64,000 nt of DNA from Lederbergia sp. NSJ-179. GTDB taxonomy: Bacteria > Bacillota > Bacilli > Bacillales > Bacillaceae_C. Below are positions 1-8,668 of this stretch, piece after piece (the stretch's first letter is position 1; every line of letters begins with the position of its first letter). The translations under genes and the position numbers were made by a program. A model generated the notes under the pieces. The model saw only the letters and a list, made by a program, of their open reading frames with translations. It had not been told where the DNA came from and did no database searches. The stretch lies in assembly GCF_022867885.1 (NCBI RefSeq), contig NZ_JALIFP010000012.1, forward strand, positions 1 to 64,000. Reading direction: 5' to 3'.

Positions 1-142
1 ATAATTGACGAATGTCTACATACACTTCAAACTTGTCCACCTTTCATGTCCTCCATCACTGTAAATCATCATCAACGAATAACAATATAACAGTGATAGA
101 GAAATATTTTAATAGGAATGAATGATTGTAAGTTCTGGTTTT

Positions 143-180
143 TTCTTTGTCCTCCTGCCCTAGGGCAGGAGGACAAAGAA
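143..180. repeat. Perfect 38-bp palindrome
   Basis: Each arm is 19 bases (TTCTTTGTCCTCCTGCCCT and its exact complement) with no spacer. There is no clear T-run on the downstream side of either strand, so it is not a textbook terminator for the truncated phosphoesterase that ends at 247, although it lies downstream of it. It could be a weak bidirectional terminator or a cruciform-forming site. Confidence 0.6.
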
Positions 181-246
181 TCTAACCATCCAAGTTTAAA
201 AGTGTAAAATATTATTTATCGGAAACTGTTAAATCTAGTTTATCAG

Positions 247-528
247 TCACAACCTTTCTTCACTTAAGCGATTTCTCAATTCTTCAAATACAAAATATAA
301 ATCAGTGTTCCCTGCAATTAAGGAGACAGGAATGTTGATTGATTTGAAAAAGGGAATTAAAAAGTCCTCCATAAAAATTAATTGTTCTTCATGTGAATTT
401 GAATAGGCAAATAAATCCCCACCTAAAATAATTTCATCTGCCTGAACATGATTTATAAGGTCGTATATTTGATAATAGAAGTTCTTATTGCTATGTAAAT
501 CTGAAGCATAAATTATTTTCATTGCCAT
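247..528 (-). pseudogene. Truncated calcineurin-like phosphoesterase (N-terminal fragment)
   Basis: The 93-residue product shows the first metal-binding motifs of the metallophosphatase superfamily in order: SDLH near residue 9, GGDLF near residue 36 and GNTD near residue 73. Family members are usually 160-250 residues and carry later GHxH-type histidine motifs that supply the rest of the dinuclear metal site. These are absent because the frame stops at 247. The start has GAGG a few bases upstream, or 10 bases before the second Met. I read it as the 5' remnant of a phosphodiesterase of YfcE type. Activity is unlikely without the C-terminal histidines. Confidence 0.6.
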
Positions 529-837
529 TCAACCTCATAGTTTAATTTAAACGCACCTATCAGTGAAGTAACCAGTACCTCAAGCATGGGAGCTAACTAT
601 ATAGAGCGTCTTAGCCCTCAAAATACTTAAGTGGGATTCTTCATATAATTTATTTTTTAATATTTAGCTCTCAAGTATTGTTTTTATTTACAGGCCGTTT
701 GCATCATAATACTTATCATTTATAAATTTTTTTCAAGTATAATTTTCGGATCACCTGGTTTATCCGTGTCTATCCCAACTACATCAAAGCCACATTATTA
801 TATTCAAAATAAGCAAGTTATTGCGCTGACGCACCCG
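529..837. other. Intergenic, possible gene relic
   Basis: No intact gene is seen. On the minus strand, bases about 794 to 720 give an open stretch ending in a stop (CGFDVVGIDTDKPGDPKIIL...), which reads like the C-terminal end of a lost protein. I cannot assign its family. Confidence 0.3.
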
Positions 838-1212
838 TTAGGAAGAATAAATTATCGTGTACCACCTTGTATAATATTGATAAGCAACACTTTGAGTCGT
901 GTTTTCCTTTTCAAATACCAAAGCATTTGAGTTCTCGTTTCTTTCTACAAAATGCCATCCTTCTTTTTCCATCATTTTAATGTATGGCTCCATCTCCCCT
1001 CGTTTTACTATATATCCGTATATCCCATTCACTTCCTCCTTCCCCTTTACTTCAGCTATTTCTTTATCTTGAAAAACAATTTTAGATATGGCCACAGCCA
1101 ACGGTATTGGGTTTCCTTCTTGAAAAATCACGTCCTTTTTTTGAAATATAAAAATGGATAATAAGCTAAACATTAGTATTGTTGTTATAATAAAAAACCT
1201 TGTTTTTAACAT
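838..1212 (-). CDS. Small membrane-anchored protein of unknown function
   Basis: A protein of 124 residues with a single hydrophobic segment at about residues 5-23 preceded by Lys/Arg, so it is either anchored in the membrane or secreted with an uncleaved signal. There is no lipobox cysteine. The rest is hydrophilic and probably extracytoplasmic; the centre contains a GIYGYIVKRGEMEPYIKMMEKEGW stretch that looks like a small alpha/beta domain (shown only to locate it, about residues 63-86). The ATG at 1212 is preceded by AAAGGGGTGAG at good spacing. It is probably monocistronic, lying between a relic and a Nudix gene on the same strand. I do not recognise the family. Confidence 0.6.
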   Translation of the reverse strand: MLKTRFFIITTILMFSLLSIFIFQKKDVIFQEGNPIPLAVAISKIVFQDKEIAEVKGKEEVNGIYGYIVKRGEMEPYIKMMEKEGWHFVERNENSNALVFEKENTTQSVAYQYYTRWYTIIYSS

Positions 1213-1354
1213 GTAAACTCACCCCTTTAATTCAAACTCTTGTTCAAATTGCTTCTTTCGCTTAATAATAACTATTTCAAATCAAGGCATTTAGACTTCT
1301 AAAATGGTTGTACTCCAGCACGTTTCTATCTCCTTATATTTAACGTGTTAAAAA

Positions 1355-1801
1355 TTAGTCGAACCCGTATTTCAAATGTACTGTCCCTATTTCAAAGTAT
1401 TTTTTGAGATGCTCGAAAATTCCTAAGGGTGCAACTTCTTTCAATCCTAACTGGTCTATCGTACGCCACACCATCTTCACATCTGCGTATTCTTGATGTC
1501 TCATTTCCTCTACGATTTGATCATGTAACTGTACCTCGTAAATAAGCGTCACTCGATGGTGCGTTTTTCCTCCATAGTTCAGATATTCTTCAGCCACAAC
1601 TTTCAAGCCCCTAACTTGAATATCCAATGCATATTCTTCATGGAATTCACGTTGAAGTGCTACATCAATGGTTTCTCCGAATTCAACCGTGCCACCTAGA
1701 AAACGATAAAATGATTCCTCTTCATCACATTGGACCAAGAATTGAATCTGCTCTTGATTTTCACGCCATACAATCGCTTCCGTGCGTAGTTTTGGGTTCA
1801 T
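1355..1801 (-). CDS. Nudix hydrolase
   Basis: A 148-residue protein with one Nudix fold. The Nudix box starts at about residue 36 (GGTVEFGETIDVALQREF, then HEE), giving the G-x5-E-x7-REx2EE core that binds the divalent metal and positions the water for hydrolysis of a nucleoside diphosphate linked to another moiety. The glycine after EEx is replaced by alanine, a tolerated variation. The substrate cannot be predicted. The ATG at 1801 has GAGGAGG six bases upstream. It is not related closely to the two Nudix fusion proteins further along the window, which are about 130 residues longer. Confidence 0.85.
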   Translation of the reverse strand: MNPKLRTEAIVWRENQEQIQFLVQCDEEESFYRFLGGTVEFGETIDVALQREFHEEYALDIQVRGLKVVAEEYLNYGGKTHHRVTLIYEVQLHDQIVEEMRHQEYADVKMVWRTIDQLGLKEVAPLGIFEHLKKYFEIGTVHLKYGFD

Positions 1802-1875
1802 TATTAGCCTCCTCTTGGATACTTAAGTCGATGGTGTTTCTATTGCCATGTTCTACAGCGCTAACAAAACCTTAA

Positions 1876-2209
1876 ATCTATCATAACCTAAGGGGGTCAA
1901 AAACTTAACCTGAATTTGCTTAAAGATCACTTTAAAACAAACTCCACTCTTTATCAAAAATCTTTCTAAAACTACTTTTACTTGTAAAAATCGCGCCTAT
2001 GTCACTCACTCCCCATTGTATTAATGCACATCAAACAAAATAAACCGCCGCCAACATATCCTACTATTCTATGCTTTTTTGACTTCTTCTTTTGCAAAAT
2101 CTCCATAATGTTATAACATAAAAAGGGTGGAATCCTCGCCATCTGTTCCATGTCATTTATACTAGAATAGGGAACGATTTCTATATTTTTTTTAAAGGGA
2201 TGTGTTATA
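1876..2209. other. Intergenic, upstream of the CBM9-like gene
   Basis: No gene or clear structured element is visible. The last 50 bases are AT-rich and should hold the promoter of the plus-strand pair that starts at 2210, but I could not fix a convincing -35/-10 pair. Confidence 0.3.
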
Positions 2210-3244
2210 TTGAAAACTGCTATACCAGAACCTACGATTCAGACTTATTCACCAAATCGCTATCTTTGTCAAAAAACGTCTAAAAAACCTGAACTAGATG
2301 GAAGGCTTGATAAACCTTTTTGGGAACAAGCTCCTTGGAGTGAAGACTTTGTTGATATTGAAGGAGAAATGAAACCCCTTCCCCATAAGCAAACACGTGT
2401 CAAAATGCTATGGGATGATGAATACTTTTACTTTGGAGCAGAATTAATAGAAGACGAGATTTGGGCAACATTGACAGAAAGAGATTCTGTTATTTTTCAT
2501 GATAACGATTTCGAGATTTTTATCGACCCCGATGGTGATACCCATCATTATTATGAATTTGAAATCAATGCTCTTAATACGGTTTGGGATCTTTTATTAA
2601 TCAAACCTTATCGTGATGGGGGGCCTTCTGTGAATGGATGGGACATTTCAGGCATGAAAACAGCCGTTCACATTGATGGTGAGCTCAATGCTCCTGACCA
2701 AATGCAAAAGAACCATAAGTGGACTGTGGAAGTCGCGATGCCATGGAAGATATTAAAAGAATGTGCACGTGATGGACGTCCACCAAAATCAGGAGAATTT
2801 TGGCGAGTCAACTTCTCGCGTGTCCAGTGGCAAGTTGAAGTGAAAAATGGACAATATGTGAAAAGAATCAATCCTGAAACAGCAAAACCATTTCCCGAGG
2901 ACAACTGGGTCTGGTCCCCTCAAGGTGTGATCAATATGCATTACCCAGAATTATGGGGATATGTCTTCTTTTCGGATACAGAAAATCAACCACTTCCGCT
3001 GATCCCAGCGGATGAAGAGAAAAAGTGGCAACTGCGGAAAATTTATTATTGGGAGAGAAATCATTACGCAGAACATGATTCTTTTACTAGCGATATTAGT
3101 GATGAATTACAACAGCAACTGCCTGTTGACTGGGAGATTGAAACCACTTCACGTACATTCCTTGCCTCTGTCAAAAGTGCAGATGGACAAAAGAGAATCT
3201 ATATTCGTGAAGATGGAAAGGTTTGGGAGGAGTCGGCAAAATGA
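2210..3244 (+). CDS. CBM9-like (DOMON-type) carbohydrate-binding protein
   Basis: A protein of 344 residues, starting at TTG with AAAGGGA nine bases upstream. Residues about 25-250 match the carbohydrate-binding family 9-like fold: ELDGRLDKPFWEQA near the N terminus, the LWDDEYFYFGAEL strand, then HDNDFEIFIDPDGD and YYEFEINALNTVWD, and a late WGYVFF strand. In this family the fold binds sugars or cell-surface glycans. There is no signal peptide, so unlike most CBM9 modules it seems to be cytoplasmic or exported without a leader. Its stop overlaps the ATG of the next gene (ATGA), so the two proteins are made together and probably act together. Confidence 0.75.
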   Translation: MKTAIPEPTIQTYSPNRYLCQKTSKKPELDGRLDKPFWEQAPWSEDFVDIEGEMKPLPHKQTRVKMLWDDEYFYFGAELIEDEIWATLTERDSVIFHDNDFEIFIDPDGDTHHYYEFEINALNTVWDLLLIKPYRDGGPSVNGWDISGMKTAVHIDGELNAPDQMQKNHKWTVEVAMPWKILKECARDGRPPKSGEFWRVNFSRVQWQVEVKNGQYVKRINPETAKPFPEDNWVWSPQGVINMHYPELWGYVFFSDTENQPLPLIPADEEKKWQLRKIYYWERNHYAEHDSFTSDISDELQQQLPVDWEIETTSRTFLASVKSADGQKRIYIREDGKVWEESAK

Positions 3245-5871
3245 GTCAACAAACACGTTGGTTAACACTAGATGATAAAACGAAATGGCAAATGGAGGAA
3301 AAATTTCAATACAAAAGAGAATTGGCAAAGGGGAAAGAAAAGGAATTATTTGGTATCTTGAACGAAGCACAGACAGAAGATGAGAAACGGGCATTAACAT
3401 ATTTGCTTGCATACATGCCGTTAAATGATTTAGCTGATTATGATGGGGCGCTTTTTTTAAATCATATAAGAGAAGCCTTCCATATTCAAAGTGTTGTACC
3501 TTGGGGTGAACGTGTACCAGCCTCACTCTTTCTTCATTTTATTCTTCCTTACAGAATCAATAACGAAAATATTGAAGATATACGTGGAGTCTTTTTTGAT
3601 GAAATTTATCCTCGTGTTCAAGATTTATCCATGGCGGATGCGATTTTAGAGACCAATCATTGGTGTCATGAGAAAGCGAATTATATTGGCAATGACCCAC
3701 GCACCGTATCACCCCTTACATTGATTCGTACAGCCTTAGGAAGATGTGGAGAACAGTCCACCCTTGCGGTTGCAGCACTTAGAAGCATTGGCATTCCAGC
3801 TAGGCAAGTGTATACGCCACTATGGGCTCATTCTGATTCTAATCACGCTTGGGTAGAAGCTTGGGCAGACGGAAAATGGTATTTCTTTGGCGCTTGTGAG
3901 CCTGAACCAAAATTAAATCAGGGTTGGTTTGAAAATCCAGCAAAACGCGCCATGTTGATTCATACCAAAGTGGGGGCTAATTATAATGGACCTGAGGCAA
4001 TCACCTTAGCCCATCCTTGGTATTCTGAGCTTAATCTAACGAATCTCTACGCCGATACGAAAACGATACAAGTGCGAATCACGGATGAAGAAGGACAGCC
4101 TACCCAAGCCAAAGTGCAATTTCAGTTATTTAATTTTGGCGGATTAAGAAATATCCTTGTAAAGGAAACAGATGAACAGGGAACCGTTGCATTAACCCTT
4201 GGCCTTGGCGATGTGTATATTTCTGCATATAGTGCGAAAGGATGGGGCTTTGGTAAATGTGCTGTCAAAACAACAGATGGAATCACGATTTCCCTAACCA
4301 AAGAGATACCCGTTGATATTCAAGTAGATTTCAAAATGGTCCCTCCTTCCGCTCCTTCGAATGAGGCTAATATAGAAGTGACAGCAGAGGAAAGACAAAA
4401 GCATAATGATCGAGTCAAAACTGGGACTAATATACGCGCGAGCTATGAAGCAACCTTTTTAACAGAGGAAGATGCTCGTAAGCTTGCCGATGAATGCTCT
4501 TTACCGAAAACAAGAGTATGGGAGGTCCTAAAAAAAGCGCGTGGAAACAGTCATGAAATAGCTGCCTTTCTAAAAGAGTATTCCAAGCCATACAAGGAAT
4601 GGAGCTTGCGGCTTCTAGAAGTTTTAAACGAAAAAGATTTAACAGATACATTTCGTCCAACCTTAGCTGATCACTTAATCCAAGCGATGATCGTCAAAGA
4701 CAGCATACTCCCTGAACTGGATGATGAACTTTTTGCTCAGTATATTTTACGGCCGCGGGTAGACTTTGAAATGTTAACATCTTATCGTTCCTATTTCCTA
4801 AAAGAATTCGGAGTAGAAAATGTTGAAGCTGCACTGAATCATCCACATTTCTTGATAGACTTTTTAGATCGAGAATTCGAAGTTGTCGAGGGAGTTAATT
4901 ATTTTCGCGGCTCAGCGACGCCTATTGGAAGCTTCAAATTGAAAAAAGGAGACACACTCTCTCGGGATATATTATTTGTCGCGCTCGCAAGAACGATTGG
5001 GATTCCAGCACGGCTGGAGCCAAGTGATAAACGCCCACAATATATGATGGACGGTTCATGGAAAAATGTACAGTTCCGTGATGGTACAATTGAGACTAAA
5101 GCTGCTGATATCATGGATCAAATAGGATTCGTGTTATGGGAAAAAGATGAACATGCAGCAGAACCAATCAAATATGGGGAAAATGTTACGATTGCTCGTT
5201 TTGAAAAAGGGAGCTATCAATCCTTATTTTTCAAATTTGATGAAGCTGAGCAACAGAAATTGGCTTTACCCGCAGGATATTATCGTCTGACAACCAGTAT
5301 CCGCTTAAATGACGGCACAGCGCTTATTCGCTTCCGCTATTTTCAAGTAAAGGCGAACGAAGACACGACTGTACCACTGCAATTTCCTAAGCATGTGTAT
5401 GACGTCCCTGTGATTGCTGAAGCGAATTTGGATTATCAGGCAGAAGCAATGGATGGTACCATGCTAAATGGAGCTCGACATGTCGGTGCAAAAGGAACCA
5501 CCTTTGTTTGGATTGAACCAGACCGTGAACCATCGAAACACTTACTCCGAGAGCTCAGAGAAATGAAAGCGGAGTGGGAAGCACTCGATGTCCAAATAAA
5601 CGGCTTCATTCGGGAAGAAAAATGGGGAACAGCCCAACAACTCCAAGCCGCAGGTGATTTGCCAAACAACATGATGCTGTTAAAAGAAACCACTAGCGAA
5701 GATTCTTTGAATACCATTGGGCAGGCGATACCAGCAGACAAAAAGGTTGGAAATGAATGGCCAATTGTATATGTCGTGGATGAGAATCAGCAAATTCGTC
5801 ATATTTCGGAAGGTTATAAACTAGGCATCTCAAAAGAAGTATTTGATGTCTATAAACAAATTTCAGAATAA
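3241..5871 (+). CDS. Large transglutaminase-like protein
   Basis: A protein of 876 residues. The start is the ATG at 3241, which overlaps the previous stop and has GGGAGG upstream; a TTG at 3223 would add six residues and lies on the ribosome binding site. Residues about 150-230 form a transglutaminase/cysteine-protease core with Cys169 (GRCGEQS), His202 (NHAWVEAW) and an acidic residue at Glu220. A second, degenerate copy of the core without the Cys lies near residues 555-625 (GIPARLEPSD). Residues 270-360 look like an Ig/carboxypeptidase-regulatory beta domain, and the C-terminal 90 residues resemble the end of a thioredoxin-like fold. No signal peptide is seen. Likely a protease, amidase or cross-linking enzyme; the substrate is unknown. 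Coupled to the CBM9-like gene. Confidence 0.75.
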   Translation: MSQQTRWLTLDDKTKWQMEEKFQYKRELAKGKEKELFGILNEAQTEDEKRALTYLLAYMPLNDLADYDGALFLNHIREAFHIQSVVPWGERVPASLFLHFILPYRINNENIEDIRGVFFDEIYPRVQDLSMADAILETNHWCHEKANYIGNDPRTVSPLTLIRTALGRCGEQSTLAVAALRSIGIPARQVYTPLWAHSDSNHAWVEAWADGKWYFFGACEPEPKLNQGWFENPAKRAMLIHTKVGANYNGPEAITLAHPWYSELNLTNLYADTKTIQVRITDEEGQPTQAKVQFQLFNFGGLRNILVKETDEQGTVALTLGLGDVYISAYSAKGWGFGKCAVKTTDGITISLTKEIPVDIQVDFKMVPPSAPSNEANIEVTAEERQKHNDRVKTGTNIRASYEATFLTEEDARKLADECSLPKTRVWEVLKKARGNSHEIAAFLKEYSKPYKEWSLRLLEVLNEKDLTDTFRPTLADHLIQAMIVKDSILPELDDELFAQYILRPRVDFEMLTSYRSYFLKEFGVENVEAALNHPHFLIDFLDREFEVVEGVNYFRGSATPIGSFKLKKGDTLSRDILFVALARTIGIPARLEPSDKRPQYMMDGSWKNVQFRDGTIETKAADIMDQIGFVLWEKDEHAAEPIKYGENVTIARFEKGSYQSLFFKFDEAEQQKLALPAGYYRLTTSIRLNDGTALIRFRYFQVKANEDTTVPLQFPKHVYDVPVIAEANLDYQAEAMDGTMLNGARHVGAKGTTFVWIEPDREPSKHLLRELREMKAEWEALDVQINGFIREEKWGTAQQLQAAGDLPNNMMLLKETTSEDSLNTIGQAIPADKKVGNEWPIVYVVDENQQIRHISEGYKLGISKEVFDVYKQISE

Positions 5872-5877
5872 ACATGA

Positions 5878-5914
5878 GCCAATCCGAAGCAGAACTCTAC
5901 TGCTTCGGATTGGC
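5878..5914 (+). terminator. Terminator of the CBM9/transglutaminase pair
   Basis: A 15-bp perfect stem (GCCAATCCGAAGCAG) with a 7-base loop begins seven bases after the stop at 5871. The T-run after it is short, so termination may be moderate. Confidence 0.6.
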
Positions 5915-6170
5915 TTAAATGCTTGGGGAGAAACAGTATCTTATAAAATTACTCTAATCAACCTTTCAGCCATTTTTTAAGGAGTTCGTTGTTAAACATG
6001 AGACTTGATATTCCCCCTTTCTTTTTGATTTTACGAGTCCTGCAAAATGAAATTCGACCAATTGGGATACGGTTGATAAGAGTTCTGAAAAACGCTATGG
6101 GTTATAATGATCATATGGGCCGTGGACTTGCCTTAACTTATTCTGGTAGAATATGAACCCCATTACTTTA

Positions 6171-7133
6171 TTAACATGACCAATCCACATTTCTTAACTC
6201 AGGAGCAAATTGGAACATTTCATTTACTGTTAACCCCTCTGACGAAAATTCATTAAAAGCTTTTACAACTTCTTCGCTATTCTCACCAGTCTTCCATATT
6301 GAAGAAAGGTATAAAGACAATCCATACTTTGAAATTTTAACTCCATTGTGTAAAGCTAATTGAAACATTTTAATACTCTCTTCATACTTTCCAACTTCAT
6401 TAAAAGTACAGCCTATATTGTGGAGTAGGACATTCATTGAATCCTTTGTCAAACGAGAACTATTAAGGTCTTCCCAGCTTCCTAAAGCAACGTTATCCTG
6501 TTTTTCAACTACATTTGAACAGAGAACTTTTTTCTTAACTTTTTGATCCGTTAGATAGTTGATATTTTTTATGACATCATTTACAAGTTCTTGTTGATCA
6601 AAGATAAAAGCTTTCTCTAATAAAAGTGTATAATAAGTAAACTCTGCAAAGATGTTGTTTTCCCAATTCTTATCCTCTTCTATTAATTCAAGCAAATTTC
6701 TAAAAGGAACTTCTATTTGGGAGAACTTTTCAAGTTTTAAAAGGGATGCAATAGCTGCACGATGACTTTCAAACCTTATCCCTCTGTTTTCTTTATTTCG
6801 AGAAGAGTGTTTACAAGCATACAAATACCAATCGAACCATTCATCAAAATATTCACCTAAAGATAATGTCAAGGCTTGAGTTGTATCTGATACAAACCAA
6901 TGTAGTTTATCAGGTAATAAAGCTATTTTGCCCCATTCCACAAACTCAATATGATTTTCATAAACAAGTAGGGGGTTTCGCATTATGGCAAGTATATCTG
7001 AAGTATTCCAATACATCCAACCCATTTCATTCACGGTTAACGTTCTTGAATTCTTAAATTCACGTAAAAACTTTAGTGTTTCCTCATTTTTGCCACTATT
7101 CAATAAAATATTAAATTTCTTATAGAAACCCAT
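6171..7133 (-). CDS. TPR-like helical repeat protein, unknown function
   Basis: A protein of about 320 residues with no membrane segment. It looks all-helical, and near residues 240-275 the pattern LHNIGCTFNEVGKYEESIKM is that of a tetratricopeptide repeat, followed by a second weaker one. Such proteins bind peptides or other proteins. The chosen start is the ATG at 7133 with AGGGGTG upstream; the GTG at 7142 lies inside that site. AT content and codon use look like the surrounding accessory stretch. I cannot name a function, and the neighbours give no hint. Confidence 0.6.
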   Translation of the reverse strand: MGFYKKFNILLNSGKNEETLKFLREFKNSRTLTVNEMGWMYWNTSDILAIMRNPLLVYENHIEFVEWGKIALLPDKLHWFVSDTTQALTLSLGEYFDEWFDWYLYACKHSSRNKENRGIRFESHRAAIASLLKLEKFSQIEVPFRNLLELIEEDKNWENNIFAEFTYYTLLLEKAFIFDQQELVNDVIKNINYLTDQKVKKKVLCSNVVEKQDNVALGSWEDLNSSRLTKDSMNVLLHNIGCTFNEVGKYEESIKMFQLALHNGVKISKYGLSLYLSSIWKTGENSEEVVKAFNEFSSEGLTVNEMFQFAPELRNVDWSC

Positions 7134-7154
7134 CCTAATCACCCCTATTTAAAA

Positions 7155-7312
7155 GCCCACCAGCTAAAGCAGGTGGACTTTGATATAAATGTCAACGGCA
7201 AAAGTCGTATTTCAGGCTGAAGTTCTGCACAGTGCCCATAAACTGAAGCATACTCATAATAAGCGTCAAATAGACCCGACCTATATTTATAGATGGGGTC
7301 TATTTGACGCTT
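7155..7312. mobile_element. Possible IS200/IS605-type end relic with two hairpins
   Basis: Bases 7155-7178 form a small hairpin with CCACC/GGTGG arms around AGCTAAAGCA, the shape seen at ends of IS605/IS1341-type elements in Firmicutes. About 80 bases further on, 7261-7277 and 7296-7312 form a perfect 17-bp inverted repeat (AAGCGTCAAATAGACCC) with an 18-base loop. No transposase or TnpB frame remains between or beside them. The assignment is an inference from shape alone. Confidence 0.35.
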
Positions 7313-7389
7313 ACTCTATAAATATCGCTTTTTTATTTATTCTTCTTTTTGAGAAATCAAGGCCCATGTCTGATTGACTAGCATAAATC

Positions 7390-7740
7390 CTACTTCCAAT
7401 AACAGACTTGCAACTTATTGCCATCTAAGTCATATAAGTCGAAAAATTTATTAACTCCGTCATTTTGTAATTCGCTTGTTTTAATACTTTTTTCTTTTAA
7501 TTTCCAATAAACTTCTTCGATATTTTTTGAGTAGAAAATAGGGTAAAATTGACTATCCGAAGGATTCAGATTCCCCTCTTCAATTGTTAAAGGTACACCA
7601 CTATTTCCAACACTCAAAATCCGATAATTATCGCCCTTAAAAGATTCGTTTAATCCTAATACTTCTTGATACCAATTACTCGCTTTTTCAGCATTCCTAA
7701 CAGTTAAACAAATTGTGTCAATCCTCTCTAATAAACTCAT
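7390..7740 (-). CDS. VOC-family (glyoxalase/bleomycin-resistance fold) protein
   Basis: A protein of 116 residues with the vicinal oxygen chelate pattern: an N-terminal strand with a DTICLTV core, the NWYQEVLGL helix at residues 22-30, and a final DLYDLDGNKLQV strand at about 99-111. That is one beta-alpha-beta-beta-beta repeat pair, so the protein should act as a dimer. The metal ligands are not all conserved, and the substrate is unknown; family members include dioxygenases, isomerases and drug-sequestering proteins. The ATG at 7740 has AAGGATG upstream. One of three VOC genes in this stretch. Confidence 0.75.
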   Translation of the reverse strand: MSLLERIDTICLTVRNAEKASNWYQEVLGLNESFKGDNYRILSVGNSGVPLTIEEGNLNPSDSQFYPIFYSKNIEEVYWKLKEKSIKTSELQNDGVNKFFDLYDLDGNKLQVCYWK

Positions 7741-7872
7741 TTAATATCAACATCCTTATATTATTTTTACTTTAACTTCTGTTATCGTAATTGATTTCTT
7801 ACTACTAAAGGTAACACAAGAAGCAATTATATTTGCACCTAAGAATACCATCTACTGGCTTATTAACGGAAG

Positions 7873-8307
7873 TTAAACTTCTTTAGTAAAACAATAGGAT
7901 AACTTAGCAAAACCCTTGGACTCATAAAAATGATGAGCTGTTGTTCGCTGAAATCCACTATTTAACATAAGACAAGAAAGCCCTTTCTCTAAAGCGTAAA
8001 TTTCAGCCTGTTTAAGGAGTTTAGTTCCTATTCCATTTTTTTGAAAATCCTTTTGTACAGCAAGACCATTAATCTTTAAGTATCCTATTTCGTATTCCAA
8101 AGCCATAGTTTGTACCAATGTAATAAACCCTATGACCTTGTTTTTAAACAGCGCGACAAATGTTTTGTAATTTTCATCTTTATTCATTCTTTCAAACCGT
8201 CTGGAAATATTTTCAGCATTCACATTGCGAACTCCTAATTCATTATTCCATAACAATAACACTTCAGAATAATCATTTTCTCTAATTTCACGCATTTCAA
8301 TATCCAT
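7873..8307 (-). CDS. GNAT-family N-acetyltransferase
   Basis: A protein of 144 residues from the ATG at 8307, which has GGAGG six bases upstream; a longer frame to 8346 has weaker sites. The acetyl-CoA pyrophosphate loop is seen as QKNGIGTKLL (Q/RxxGxG/A, near residue 88), followed by the ALEKGLSCLML helix-strand and the C-terminal HHFYESKGF motif. It would acetylate an amine on a small molecule or protein; the target is unknown. It is monocistronic, flanked by VOC and Nudix genes on the same strand. Confidence 0.8.
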   Translation of the reverse strand: MDIEMREIRENDYSEVLLLWNNELGVRNVNAENISRRFERMNKDENYKTFVALFKNKVIGFITLVQTMALEYEIGYLKINGLAVQKDFQKNGIGTKLLKQAEIYALEKGLSCLMLNSGFQRTTAHHFYESKGFAKLSYCFTKEV

Positions 8308-8346
8308 CTGCAACCTCCGCATCTTTCCTTCGTCATAATCTTTCAT

Positions 8347-8668
8347 TTCAATAAGTACCTCTCATAAGAATTCAATAAACTATACAATAAATCCTCTTTC
8401 ACTTTTTTGCCCCTTTAGGAAGGATCACTTCTTGACCTAAGCATAAAAATTCACCTATTAATACCATTTGTGCATATGTAGTAAGGCATTATTTGATAGG
8501 AGTTTTTTGATGCGATACGTTGCAATTTAATATTAAAATCTGTTATTGAAGCAATGAATGTACCACCGAACTCTCCCCTGTATGATTATCATTTTTAAGC
8601 TAAACGGCTGTGTCCATGAAAAAAAAGAGCCGTCAATCATAATCGATGTCTACCCTACTCGAAATATT
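8347..8668. other. Intergenic, contains the left edge of a duplication
   Basis: No gene seen. The last 26 bases (from about 8643) are the start of sequence repeated at about 14071, so the edge of the Nudix duplication lies here. Confidence 0.5.
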
